Shown here: positions 18,001 through 26,167 of the stretch, piece by piece
Numbering within the stretch: the first letter of the stretch is position 1
How the letters are laid out: every line of letters starts with the position of its first letter
Assembly (NCBI GenBank): GCA_031277615.1
Contig: JAITMC010000040.1
Coordinates: 186,001 to 250,000, forward strand
Length of the DNA stretch: 64,000 bases
From: Chryseobacterium sp.
GTDB lineage: Bacteria > Bacteroidota > Bacteroidia > Flavobacteriales > Weeksellaceae
Reading direction: 5' to 3'
Made by a program: the position numbers and the translations under genes
Notes under the pieces: model-generated
The model's database searches: none
The model's input: only the letters and a program-made list of their open reading frames with translations
Told to the model about the DNA's origin: nothing

Positions 18001-19735
18001 CATGGATAAATTCTTCCGGAATATCAAACTTAGGAAGGAGAACATCTCTCTTCAGGGTATAAGGTTTAAATTTTGCCGTAAATTCTTCATACGCTTCAAA
18101 CGCATCCGGATAAGCCAGAAAGGCTTCTTTGATTTCATCGGCATTTTTAATATAATATTCTCCCGTTGCAAGACCTCTTCTTTTCCCAAACCCTTTCCCA
18201 ACCGGGGTTGACAGTTTCTCACCATCTTTGATACAGCTTACGATATCCTGAATATTGGAATCGTCCTTGTGAGTATAATACGTCTCGTTTTGGGCTAAAA
18301 TTTTAACGTTATATTTATCTGCGAAGTACAGTAGCACTTCGTTAAGATGCTCTTCTTCGGGCAGTTTATGGTTCTGGATCTGAACATAAAAATCATCTTC
18401 AAAAGTATCTTTCCACCATTTGAAAAGCTCCTCTCCTTTTTGCTCTCCGGTATTCAGAATAGCATCCGGAATATCTCCGTTAATGCCTGACGTAAGAGCA
18501 ATAACGCCTTCCTTGTATTGAGCGATCAGCTCACGGCTTACCCTCGGAACACCGAAATAAAATCCTTTCAGGAAACCGATACTTGAGAGTTTCGCTAAGT
18601 TTTTGTATCCATTAAAATCTTTTGCCAAAAGCACTACCTGTGTTCTCCTGTCCGGATCATCTTTGGTAAACTGCTTCTGCTCGTAGCGGTCTGAAATATA
18701 GAATTCACAGCCCACTACAGGAATCAGAGGTTCTGAAAGAGGTTCAGCTTCATTGAATTCCGTTCCGTTTTCTTCTGCTTCCTGCTTTTTGGCCAGATAT
18801 TCTTTATGCTTTTTTGCACGGTCTCCGTTGGCACCTTCCACCGCAGAAACGAATTTAAAGGCCCCCATCATATTTCCCAGGTCAACCATACCGACGGCCG
18901 GGAAATTATCATCCGTGGCCCTTTTGATCAGATCATTAATACTGGAAGTCGCAGATAAGGTTGAAAAAACGCTGTGGTTATCAAAATTGAAATATTTTCC
19001 GAGATCAATTTCATCAATACTTCCGAAATCCTGCTGCTTTTTCTTATTGTTGAAATCTGCAACCTGCCTTCTGATTACAATACTGAAAGGCTTAATCGGA
19101 TCCGGATACAGCTTTTTGAAATAAGCCAGCTGATCTTCTGAAATCTTCAGTATTTCTGCCGGAACCACCCCTATTCTCATCATTTCAAAGAAAACCTGGG
19201 CCGTTGCATTTACGTCGGCAGCAGCGTTGTGGGCTTCATCAAACTTATGTCCATAGAGTTTTTCATAAAGTTCTTCCAGTTTCGGAGGTTTAAATCTCCC
19301 TCCTCTTCCCCCGCCAAGCTGACAGAAATCGGTTCCCAGAATCATGGTATCTGCTCTGGGCTTCTCCTGAAGATTATCTTTTAAATTTTTCCTGTAAAAT
19401 TCAGCGCCTACGATATTATAGTCGAATTCTACATTGTGTCCGGATACCACTCTTACCCTTTCGAGAACTTTTGAAAATTCCTCAAGAATTTCCTGCAGAT
19501 CCCGTCCTTCATCATTGGCTATTTTGGTCGTAATTCCGTGAATTCTGGCGGCATTGAAGGGAATATCATACCCTTCAGGTTTTATAATATAATCCTGATT
19601 TTCGATAAGATTTCCATCATCATCATGCAGCTGCCAGGCAATCTGAACCATTCTTGGCCAGTTATCTGAGTCTGAAAGCGGAGCATTGAAATTCTTAGGT
19701 AAACCGGTTGTTTCTGTGTCAAAAATTAAATACAT
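15065..19735 (-). CDS. dnaE: DNA polymerase III alpha subunit fused to DnaQ-type exonuclease
   Basis: A 1556-residue replicative polymerase. Residues 1 to about 190 are a DEDD 3'-5' exonuclease domain: FDTETTGLP carries the first acidic pair, HNVEFDYN the next, and HNAAADVNAT the last. The PHP domain (about 235-480) lacks the usual metal-binding His/Asp residues: it reads DNHSVFSTLS and MVDLGNM where active forms have HxH and DHG. The palm carries VGPGRGSAAGS and the catalytic PDIDIDFDD. A highly acidic insert (about 1290-1350) precedes the OB fold and C-terminal domain. Exonuclease-DnaE fusions are known in Bacteroidota. Proofreading in cis probably makes PHP activity dispensable. The nearest minus-7-like box upstream is TAACTTTA. 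Confidence 0.96.
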   Translation of the reverse strand: MYLIFDTETTGLPKNFNAPLSDSDNWPRMVQIAWQLHDDDGNLIENQDYIIKPEGYDIPFNAARIHGITTKIANDEGRDLQEILEEFSKVLERVRVVSGHNVEFDYNIVGAEFYRKNLKDNLQEKPRADTMILGTDFCQLGGGRGGRFKPPKLEELYEKLYGHKFDEAHNAAADVNATAQVFFEMMRIGVVPAEILKISEDQLAYFKKLYPDPIKPFSIVIRRQVADFNNKKKQQDFGSIDEIDLGKYFNFDNHSVFSTLSATSSINDLIKRATDDNFPAVGMVDLGNMMGAFKFVSAVEGANGDRAKKHKEYLAKKQEAEENGTEFNEAEPLSEPLIPVVGCEFYISDRYEQKQFTKDDPDRRTQVVLLAKDFNGYKNLAKLSSIGFLKGFYFGVPRVSRELIAQYKEGVIALTSGINGDIPDAILNTGEQKGEELFKWWKDTFEDDFYVQIQNHKLPEEEHLNEVLLYFADKYNVKILAQNETYYTHKDDSNIQDIVSCIKDGEKLSTPVGKGFGKRRGLATGEYYIKNADEIKEAFLAYPDAFEAYEEFTAKFKPYTLKRDVLLPKFDIPEEFIHAEDEVDGGKRGEMAYLTHLTYEGAKRRYDPTGGITEEIRERLDFELEVIANTGYPGYFLIVQDFCNEARNMGVWVGPGRGSAAGSAVAYCIGITNVDPIKYDLLFERFLNPERVSMPDIDIDFDDEGRDRVIKWVIEKYGQSQVAQIITYSVLGGKSAIKDAGRVLDVPIPDTNNIAKLIPSTPGMNIAKALAKYDKLKPEEQMLVDEMRFVLDSPADPRHDVLASAKKMEGCIRNTGIHACGVIITPEDVSNLVPVTIAAKDADILVSQFDNSVAESAGLLKMDFLGLRTLTIIKDALKLVKARYGLDIDPDLIPLDDTKTYQLFKEGRTVGIFQYESPGMQKYMRELKPTVFADLIAMNALYRPGPIKYIPNFINRKHGIEEIVYDLPETEEYLKETYGITVYQEQVMLLSQKLANFTKGEADTLRKAMGKKQIDVLNKMYPKFIEGGRKNNLNEERLEKIWNDWKAFAEYAFNKSHSTCYAFIAYQTAFLKANYPAEYMASVMSNNINNTDSITMFMEDCKSMGVDVLGPDVNESQYKFSVNEKGQIRFGLGAIKGIGEGPSEAITRERENGRFKNIYDFFERILPSQMNKRVAESLVLAGAFDELDNFHRGQYFDIDMAGRTNLERLIRYGQSFQESKHEMENSLFADFAEEVQIEQPKLPPCPEWPNMHKLNKEKEIIGFYLSAHPLDEFKYQFQFMQGQLSKKAVLEKEEEEKVTTDEAPVLEADSQDDTADLTEIVSDEMSIGEEEVVEEVVKKAEPKGNFLFLNLDEVDAYKEQAFSNKQEELFEEKKKDWKTIQKERENGGGGKEYTVAGLITEYRVQDGFRSGEKVAFVTLEDYSGSYSFRLGDRDYMRLKEKLEVQRFVIFKIKFAQVKDGRVFVNVNDVIELQEAFERFAKSISLVMDVMDVRPEDLDFFRTVLDRNKGNQKLKFFIKNIEDDSHLEVQSMKHSVDLNGDLIKEIQLLNKYEFYLN

Positions 19736-19975
19736 ATAATTTTCTAACTTTTTTAAGAAAGAGAATGTAAAGTTACTTCATTTTTTTCAATTAGACTTTC
19801 TCTTCAGCTAACATAATGCCTCATTAATCCCACTTAAAAATTTTCACAAATTCATAAAATCAAAACACTAATCTAATTTTACTAAAACATCCAAAAACCA
19901 ATTAAAACAATAATCAAAAATAAAATAACTCCAATATTTAACATTAGAAATAAATTTTTATAGAATATTTTACTT

Positions 19976-19983
19976 TATATTTG
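19976..19983 (+). promoter_or_regulatory. Minus-7 box of the subtilase gene
   Basis: TATATTTG is an exact match to the flavobacterial TAnnTTTG and lies 33 bp before the ATG. No TTG occurs at the expected upstream distance. The rest of the 281-bp gap to dnaE is AT-rich and otherwise featureless. Confidence 0.6.
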
Positions 19984-20016
19984 TTAGCTTAAAAATTTTA
20001 ATATTTACTAACCGCT

Positions 20017-22128
20017 ATGAAGAAACATTTACTTTTGGTCAGTACTTTAGCTTTTGCTTTAATAAGTGCGCAAAATAATGAAGGATTAAAAAGAGAGTTT
20101 GAAAGGACAAACAGAGAAAACAACGCTAAGTTCGATTCTTATGTTGCAAAAGTGTACGGAAACAGCAGAAGTACTGAAACCCAAAAGGAAATAGAAAAAT
20201 TAAGATCCAGCCTGGCAGGGTTTAATTTCGGAATCCCTTATTTTCTACAGGAAGAAGATACGAGACAATTATCTAATGCCAATTCTGATGTGCTAAATAC
20301 AGCAGGTAATATTGCAGGCTTAACCGGTGCTTTTAATGGTGAAGGTATTAATTTTGCCATATTTGACGGAGGCCGAATTTTAGCTGAACATGAAGCCTTT
20401 AATAATATAGCCAACCGGATTACCAATAAAGAAAATGTCTCACAACCCTACTCTGCCCACTCAACAGGTGTAGGAAGTTTTATCGGTGGCAGAAGCGTTT
20501 CTCTTTCTACAGGAGGACCGTCACCGGTAGTTGTAGGTAATGCAAAAGGAGTTGCCAGCAATTCTACCATGGAGAGCTATATGTTTAATACAACTACTTT
20601 ACCAGGGAATACCTCAACCAGCACGGTGATGCAGAAAATTCTTATTGCTCAACCTAATCTATCCAACCATTCCTATGGTGTTAACTCTGGCTGGACAGAG
20701 GTTTACGACAATGAAGATAATCTGGCATCATATGTTTATAATGGCTCCAAAGCAGGTAATTCATTCTATGATACTCAAGGGACTTATAATACCAATGACT
20801 CTGAATACGACCAGATTGTTTATAACAATCCGTCTTATATTATCGTGAAATCCTCCGGAAATTACTATGGTATGGGTCCCAACGGATCTAACTCAACCGT
20901 ACCAAAATATTACAAAACTGCCGCCGGAAATGTTCAGTTCTCTCCCAATGACACTCTTCCTCCCAATAACTGTTCTTTAGGCTACGATTGTATCGGAACC
21001 GGATCTCTTGCCAAAAATATTATTGTTGTTGGAGCTACCGATATTATTACGGCCAATAATTTCAGATATACAACCCCATCAGATGTTGTACATTCCAGTT
21101 ACAGCAGTGCCGGGCCAAGAGATGACGGGGGTATAAAACCAGACATTTCAACCGTCGGGACCAATGTTTATTATGCTGCAACCAATTCTCAGGGACAAAT
21201 CGGCTGGGCCGGAGGAAGCGGGACATCTTTCTCTGCTCCTATTGTAACAGGAATTATTGGATTGTGGACACAAATTAACAAACAGTTATTCAACAATGCC
21301 ATACTAAATGCTGCTTCTGCTAAAGTACTTACTATTCATTCAGCAGCTGAAGCCGGAAATATAGGTCCGGATCCGCATTTTGGATGGGGATTCATCGATG
21401 CCAAAAAAGGAGCAGAACTCCTTGTAGGAAAAGCTAATGGCAGTGTAATCTTTAACGATGAAACTTTAACCAGCGGAGTGACAAGCTCTAAAACAATTAA
21501 AGCTTCCGGATCTCAGCCACTCAAAGTAACGATCAGCTGGATTGATCCTAAATATACACCAAGTTATCAATTTGTAGATGACGTATTCAACAACAGATCT
21601 TCCAAATTGATTAATGATATCGATTTAAGAATCATAGATACGGTTGACAACACTATCTATTATCCATGGAAATTAGACGCTAACAGCCCAATGACACCTG
21701 CTACCCAGGCTGACAATACAGTTGATAATGTTGAGCAGGTTGTTATCAACAATCCGGTTGCAGGCAGAACTTATAGAGTTCAGATTACCAATAAAGGAAC
21801 TTTAGTAAACAATTCAGGAGTACCTTCAGCTCAGAATTATTCTATTATGGTGACCGGTTTTACAGAATTTCTTGGCACTAAAGATTTAGCCAATGCAGCA
21901 AGCGAACTGGCTATCGCTCCTTCCGTTACAAAAGATATAACGTATATTTTGAAAGCTCCTAAAAAGTCTGCTTTCACATTGTATGATCTTTCAGGTAAAA
22001 AGTTACAGACCGGCACCATCAATAGTGATAAAGAAGCCGTAGATTTATCTACTTATCCTAAAGGAGTTTATCTTTTTGAAATAAAAACAGACAAAGATGT
22101 TATTTCTAAAAAAGTAATTAAGGAATAA
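20017..22128 (+). CDS. Secreted S8 (subtilisin-like) serine peptidase with T9SS domain
   Basis: A 703-residue exported protease with signal peptide MKKHLLLVSTLAFALISAQ. The catalytic triad is visible: Asp117 in FDGGR, His148 in HSTGVGS and Ser404 in GTSFSAP. A beta-sandwich of the type common after S8 catalytic domains follows (about residues 470-620, KVTISWIDPKY). The C terminus (about 625-703) has the T9SS sorting pattern in diverged form (LYDLSGKKL, YPKGVYLFEI, KKVIKE). It should be exported through the type IX system as an extracellular or surface peptidase. It is divergent from dnaE and monocistronic, ending at a hairpin terminator. Substrate is unknown. Confidence 0.92.
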   Translation: MKKHLLLVSTLAFALISAQNNEGLKREFERTNRENNAKFDSYVAKVYGNSRSTETQKEIEKLRSSLAGFNFGIPYFLQEEDTRQLSNANSDVLNTAGNIAGLTGAFNGEGINFAIFDGGRILAEHEAFNNIANRITNKENVSQPYSAHSTGVGSFIGGRSVSLSTGGPSPVVVGNAKGVASNSTMESYMFNTTTLPGNTSTSTVMQKILIAQPNLSNHSYGVNSGWTEVYDNEDNLASYVYNGSKAGNSFYDTQGTYNTNDSEYDQIVYNNPSYIIVKSSGNYYGMGPNGSNSTVPKYYKTAAGNVQFSPNDTLPPNNCSLGYDCIGTGSLAKNIIVVGATDIITANNFRYTTPSDVVHSSYSSAGPRDDGGIKPDISTVGTNVYYAATNSQGQIGWAGGSGTSFSAPIVTGIIGLWTQINKQLFNNAILNAASAKVLTIHSAAEAGNIGPDPHFGWGFIDAKKGAELLVGKANGSVIFNDETLTSGVTSSKTIKASGSQPLKVTISWIDPKYTPSYQFVDDVFNNRSSKLINDIDLRIIDTVDNTIYYPWKLDANSPMTPATQADNTVDNVEQVVINNPVAGRTYRVQITNKGTLVNNSGVPSAQNYSIMVTGFTEFLGTKDLANAASELAIAPSVTKDITYILKAPKKSAFTLYDLSGKKLQTGTINSDKEAVDLSTYPKGVYLFEIKTDKDVISKKVIKE

Positions 22129-22153
22129 ACCCCGTTTATTATAGAATTTATGC

Positions 22154-22187
22154 AAAATACTAACACTTGTTAGTATTTTGTTTTTTT
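22154..22187 (+). terminator. Hairpin terminator overlapping the next promoter
   Basis: The perfect arms AAAATACTAACA and TGTTAGTATTTT are separated by CT and followed by G and seven T. The right arm also carries the TTG (22,167-22,169) that serves as the minus-33 element of the E1 gene promoter. Confidence 0.8.
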
Positions 22188-22198
22188 ATGTATATTTG
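22167..22198 (+). promoter_or_regulatory. Promoter of the E1 dehydrogenase gene, near-leaderless
   Basis: TTG at 22,167-22,169, a 21-bp spacer and TATATTTG at 22,191-22,198 form a complete flavobacterial promoter. The ATG at 22,205 is only 6 bp beyond the box, so the transcript should begin at or within a few bases of the start codon. This also rules out the in-frame TTG at 22,178 as the start. Confidence 0.75.
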
Positions 22199-22204
22199 CT
22201 ATCT

Positions 22205-24277
22205 ATGGAAAATACACTTCACGAAAAAGTTTCTCAGGATATCCTGCTAAAAGCATATAATCACATGATGCTGGCTAAGGCAATGGCAGACATCTATGAA
22301 GAAAACAGAAATATCTGTAAATACGTTCATAGTACTTCAAGAGGCCACGAAGCCATTCAGCTGGCAACCGCCTATCAGTTGAAAAAAGAAGATTGGGTTT
22401 CCCCTTACTACAGGGATGAAAGCATTCTTTTGGGAATCGGTTTTGAGCCTTACCAGTTGATGCTTCAGTTACTGGCTAAAGCGGAAGATCCTTTTTCGGG
22501 AGGAAGATCCTATTATTCCCATCCATCCAGCAGGGATGAAGATAAGCCTAAAATCATTCACCAGAGTTCCGCAACGGGAATGCAGACCATTCCTACCACC
22601 GGTGTTGCTCAGGGAATACAATATATCCAGGAATTCAACCTTCAGAATTTTGAGAATAATCCGGTTGTGATATGCAGCCTTGGAGACAATTCCGTGACGG
22701 AAGGCGAAGTAAGTGAAGCTTTGCAGTTTGCCGCTTTGCATCAGCTTCCGATTATTTTCCTGGTTCAGGATAATGAATGGGGAATTTCCGTAACCAAAGA
22801 AGAAGCGAGAACCTGTGATGCTTATGATTTTGTGGCAGGATTTACCGGACTCACCAGAATGCGTGTAGACGGAACCGATTTCGTAGAGAGTTTTGAAGCC
22901 ATGAAAAAAGCCGTTGATTTTGTAAGAAACGAAAGAAAGCCTTTGGTAGTCTGTGCAAAAACGGTTCTTATCGGTCACCATACGTCAGGAGTAAGAAGAG
23001 AATTCTACAGAGACGAAGAAGATTTAACGAAGCACAGAGCTAAAGATCCGGGAGAGATTCTTAGAAAACACCTTCTGGAATCAGGAACGGACGAAGATCT
23101 TTTAAAGCAGATCACCAAAAAAGCCCGTCTTGAAGCCGAAGAAGCTTTTGAAAAAGCCAAAAACGCTGAAGATCCAAAACCTGAAACGGTAATGCAGCAC
23201 GTGTTTGCTCCTACCCCGATCACTGAAGAATCCGGAACCAGAGAACCTGCAGACGGTGAAAAAATCGTTATGGTAGATGCCGCGATCCACGCGATCCAGG
23301 AACTGATGTGGAAACACCCTGAAGCCCTTCTTTACGGGCAGGATGTAGGAGAAAGAATCGGAGGAGTATTCCGTGAAACCGTTACATTGGGAAAGAAGTT
23401 CGGAAACAAAAGGGTTTTCAATACCGCGATTCAGGAAGCATACATTATTGGTTCTACAACCGGAATGAGTGCTGTAGGATTAAAACCGATCGTAGAAGTT
23501 CAGTTTGCGGACTATATTTATCCGGGTATCAACCAGCTGATTACTGAAATTTCAAAATCAAGCTACCTGAGCGGCGGAAAATATCCGGTAAGCAACATCA
23601 TCCGTGTACCGATTGGTGCTTACGGCGGCGGTGGACCTTATCATAGTGGAAGCGTAGAAAGTATTTTAGCCAATATTAAAGGTATTAAGATTGCTTATCC
23701 AAGTAATGCTGCGGATTTCAAAGGACTCCTGAAAGCCGCTTATTACGATCCGAATCCAGTGGTAATGCTGGAACATAAAGGATTGTACTGGAGCAAAGTT
23801 CCGGGAACAGAAGATGCCAAAACCATTGAGCCGGCAGAAGATTACGTTCTTCCGTTCGGAAAAGGAAAAATAATCATAGAAGCGGATAAAAATGAAACTG
23901 AAAAAGGCAGAACCTTATTGGTTGTGACTTATGGAATGGGCGTTTACTGGGCCAAAGAAGCCGCGAAAAACTTTAACGGAAGGGTTGAGGTGATCGACCT
24001 GAGAACTTTAATTCCGCTGGATGAAGAGCTTGTATTTGAAAGAGTAAAAGCCCATGGAAAATGTATTGTTCTGACGGAAGAGCAGCTTAACAATTCTTTC
24101 GCAGAAGCATTTGCCCACAGAATTTCCAAAAACTGTTTCAGATCTCTGGATGCCCCGGTAGAAACGATGGGATCGCTGGATGTACCGGCAGTTCCGATCA
24201 ACCTGGTTCTGGAAAAAGAAATGCTTCCCAACGCTGAAAAGCTCACCAAAAAGATTGAAGAAATGCTTGCGTATTAA
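22205..24277 (+). CDS. Fused alpha/beta 2-oxoacid dehydrogenase E1 component
   Basis: A 690-residue thiamine-diphosphate enzyme joining the E1 alpha (about residues 1-320) and E1 beta (about 345-690) subunits. It is probably the branched-chain 2-oxoacid or a related dehydrogenase. The alpha half has YRDES, the SATGMQ segment and a thiamine motif starting GDN (GDG in most homologues) and ending LVQDNEWG. The beta half has YGQDVGERIGGVFR, FGNKRVFNTAIQE, EVQFADYIYPGINQL and YGGGGPYHSGS, all typical of E1 beta. The promoter places the start at 22,205 rather than at the upstream in-frame TTG. No E2 or E3 gene is adjacent, so partners must be encoded elsewhere. Substrate class is inferred. Confidence 0.9.
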   Translation: MENTLHEKVSQDILLKAYNHMMLAKAMADIYEENRNICKYVHSTSRGHEAIQLATAYQLKKEDWVSPYYRDESILLGIGFEPYQLMLQLLAKAEDPFSGGRSYYSHPSSRDEDKPKIIHQSSATGMQTIPTTGVAQGIQYIQEFNLQNFENNPVVICSLGDNSVTEGEVSEALQFAALHQLPIIFLVQDNEWGISVTKEEARTCDAYDFVAGFTGLTRMRVDGTDFVESFEAMKKAVDFVRNERKPLVVCAKTVLIGHHTSGVRREFYRDEEDLTKHRAKDPGEILRKHLLESGTDEDLLKQITKKARLEAEEAFEKAKNAEDPKPETVMQHVFAPTPITEESGTREPADGEKIVMVDAAIHAIQELMWKHPEALLYGQDVGERIGGVFRETVTLGKKFGNKRVFNTAIQEAYIIGSTTGMSAVGLKPIVEVQFADYIYPGINQLITEISKSSYLSGGKYPVSNIIRVPIGAYGGGGPYHSGSVESILANIKGIKIAYPSNAADFKGLLKAAYYDPNPVVMLEHKGLYWSKVPGTEDAKTIEPAEDYVLPFGKGKIIIEADKNETEKGRTLLVVTYGMGVYWAKEAAKNFNGRVEVIDLRTLIPLDEELVFERVKAHGKCIVLTEEQLNNSFAEAFAHRISKNCFRSLDAPVETMGSLDVPAVPINLVLEKEMLPNAEKLTKKIEEMLAY

Positions 24278-24285
24278 ATAAATGA

Positions 24286-24313
24286 AACCTCTGATTTTCC
24301 AGAGGTTTTTTTT
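24286..24313 (+). terminator. Terminator of the E1 gene
   Basis: The arms AACCTCTG and CAGAGGTT enclose a 6-base loop, with eight T from 24,306. It lies 8 bp past the stop codon. Confidence 0.9.
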
Positions 24314-24393
24314 ATTAAATTTAATCAGCAAAACAGATTCCGCATTTTTGGTACCTATTTTGTTGATATGCACACCAAATTTCATGAAGCATT

Positions 24394-25422
24394 ATGATCA
24401 CAACTAAATACGTCAACTACAGACAGGTTCTTAATTTATCCGGCGCACACCTGATCCTGATCAGTATATGGTGTACCCTGATTGCCGTTCTTTTTTATTT
24501 CTTCAACTGGCAATGGATGATTATTCCCTGGGTTCCGGTGGCGCTGATCGGTACCGCAGAAGCTTTTTTAGTTGGTTTTAAAAACAACCAGGCTTATGAC
24601 AGATTGTGGGAAGCCCGAAAAATATGGGGCGGCATCGTCAATTCCAGCCGTTCTTTCGCTTCCATGGTGTATGCTTTTGATACTAAAAATGAAGAAATAG
24701 GAACTTTTGATCTGGAAGACCGCAAAAGAAGAATCGTCTACCGTCATATTGCATGGCTGTACACTTTCCGTGAACAGCTTCTGATCCCTACGGAATGGGA
24801 ACACATCAGTTCAGAAAATAAATTCGGAAACATCAACCTCAGAAGGAACAGACTAATCAAGGCCGGTTTTCCTGATTACGGAAGAGCCCCGATTTTCCTG
24901 CATAAATATCTTTCGGAAGAGGAATATGACCTTAAAGATGAGTATAAAAATTTTGCGACCTACCTGAATGCCCGGCAGGCCAAAGACATCAATGAGCTGA
25001 AGAACCTGAATGTCATTTCAGAATTCAACCAGATGCAGCTTCAAACATGCCTTAACGAATTCTATGCATTTCAGGGACAGGCGGAGAGAATCAAGAAATT
25101 TCCGTCACCGAGACAGTTTGCCAGTACGGCTTTTGTTTTTAATATCCTTTTTATCATGCTGCTTCCGCTGGGACTGGTGAATGAGTTTGCCAAACTGGGG
25201 GATTTCGGGATCTGGGCATCTATTCCGTTCTGTATCATCATTGGCTGGATCTATATCATCATGGAACTGGTAGGTGATTATTCGGAAAACCCTTTCGCCG
25301 GGCTGATGTTTGATGTTCCGATGCTTTCGATCTGCCGTACCATAGAAATTGATCTTCTTCAAATGGCCGGAGAAACTGATCTTCCGGAACCTATTGCATC
25401 GAAGCATGGGGTATTAATTTAA
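24394..25422 (+). CDS. Bestrophin-family ion channel
   Basis: A 342-residue inner-membrane protein of the bestrophin/UPF0187 family, predicted to form a pentameric ion channel. Hydrophobic segments lie at about residues 17-60 and 240-295. The family block FLVGFKNNQAYDRLWEAR is present near residues 65-82, and the C-terminal NPFAGLMFDVPM stretch near 300 matches the segment linking the last helix to the cytosolic domain. Bacterial homologues such as KpBest conduct cations, so ion selectivity cannot be assumed from eukaryotic chloride channels. It stands alone between a terminator and a repeat-containing gap. Confidence 0.92.
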   Translation: MITTKYVNYRQVLNLSGAHLILISIWCTLIAVLFYFFNWQWMIIPWVPVALIGTAEAFLVGFKNNQAYDRLWEARKIWGGIVNSSRSFASMVYAFDTKNEEIGTFDLEDRKRRIVYRHIAWLYTFREQLLIPTEWEHISSENKFGNINLRRNRLIKAGFPDYGRAPIFLHKYLSEEEYDLKDEYKNFATYLNARQAKDINELKNLNVISEFNQMQLQTCLNEFYAFQGQAERIKKFPSPRQFASTAFVFNILFIMLLPLGLVNEFAKLGDFGIWASIPFCIIIGWIYIIMELVGDYSENPFAGLMFDVPMLSICRTIEIDLLQMAGETDLPEPIASKHGVLI

Positions 25423-25428
25423 TATAAA

Positions 25429-25488
25429 GGCTGGAAGACGGATGAGGGATGATGGAAGTTTTGAGAGTTGTCATGATCAATAACTCTC
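25429..25488. repeat. Heptamer-phased intergenic repeat with short hairpin
   Basis: The sequence divides cleanly into 7-bp units: GGCTGGA, AGACGGA, TGAGGGA, TGATGGA, AGTTTTG, AGAGTTG. The inverted arms GAGAGTT and AACTCTC follow, 12 bp apart. It belongs to the same loose family as the gaps at 39.99, 40.68, 50.10, 59.28 and 59.99 kb. Confidence 0.5.
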
Positions 25489-25552
25489 TTAAAATCAAAA
25501 GTCTTAAAAAAAGGCAGAAACAGAACCTCATCATACACCTTTTCAGGTTTTA

Positions 25553-26011
25553 TTAAAGCAATATCGCTGTGGTATTCTTCACCTCAGAGATCATAAATGA
25601 GCTGTGGGTGCTTGCAATATGTTGTAACGTTGTGAGTTTGGTCAGCATGAAATTCCGGTAATCTGTCATATCTTTCACCCCGATTTTAAGGATGTAGTCA
25701 TAATCACCACTTACATGGAAACATTCGGTCACTTCCTGAAGGTTCATCACTTCTTTTTCAAACTGAATCACGAATTCTTTTTTGTGCTGGGTAAGTTTTA
25801 TATGGCACAGAACAATGAAATCCCGTCCTACCTTATTCCGGTCCAAAAGGGCTACATATTTTGAAATAATCCCCTGATTTTCCAGTTTCCTGATTCGTTC
25901 ATAAACGGCTGTAACGGATAAACCAAGCTTGTAAGACAGCTCTTTGGTAGTCTGCTTACAGTCTTCCTGCAATAAAAGCAGCAATTTTTTGTCGGTCTCA
26001 TCAAAATTCAT
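25553..26011 (-). CDS. Lrp/AsnC-family transcriptional regulator
   Basis: A 152-residue regulator. The N-terminal winged helix-turn-helix (about residues 1-60, KELSYKLGLSVTAVYERIRKLE) precedes the C-terminal RAM/AsnC ligand-binding domain (about 65-145, FHVSGDYDYILKIGV). It is divergent from the PLP-dependent Cys/Met-metabolism enzyme at 26,168, with a 156-bp shared promoter region. The layout parallels Pseudomonas putida mdeR-mdeA, where an Lrp-type protein activates methionine gamma-lyase. An amino-acid ligand and control of the neighbour are therefore likely but inferred. A full promoter precedes the ATG. Confidence 0.92.
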   Translation of the reverse strand: MNFDETDKKLLLLLQEDCKQTTKELSYKLGLSVTAVYERIRKLENQGIISKYVALLDRNKVGRDFIVLCHIKLTQHKKEFVIQFEKEVMNLQEVTECFHVSGDYDYILKIGVKDMTDYRNFMLTKLTTLQHIASTHSSFMISEVKNTTAILL

Positions 26012-26042
26012 AGATATATTTTTGGAGAAAGTTTAACATTTC

Positions 26043-26071
26043 CAAAGATAATAAACATATTTTCTAATCAA
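26043..26071 (-). promoter_or_regulatory. Promoter of the Lrp-type regulator gene
   Basis: Read on the minus strand, TTG (complement of 26,069-26,071), an 18-bp spacer and TATCTTTG (complement of 26,043-26,050) match the flavobacterial consensus. The expected leader is about 25 bases. Confidence 0.7.
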
Positions 26072-26167
26072 AACGCATTTAACAGATTTATTTTCTATAG
26101 ATTTAAATTTATATTGTAATTATTGTGAAAACAGACCATATTTAGCCATCAATAAAATCTAAAGCTT

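Noticed and set aside
22178..22204. Upstream in-frame TTG as start of the E1 gene
   Set aside because: It sits inside the terminator hairpin and upstream of the TATATTTG box, so the transcript cannot include it. ATG at 22,205 fits the promoter.
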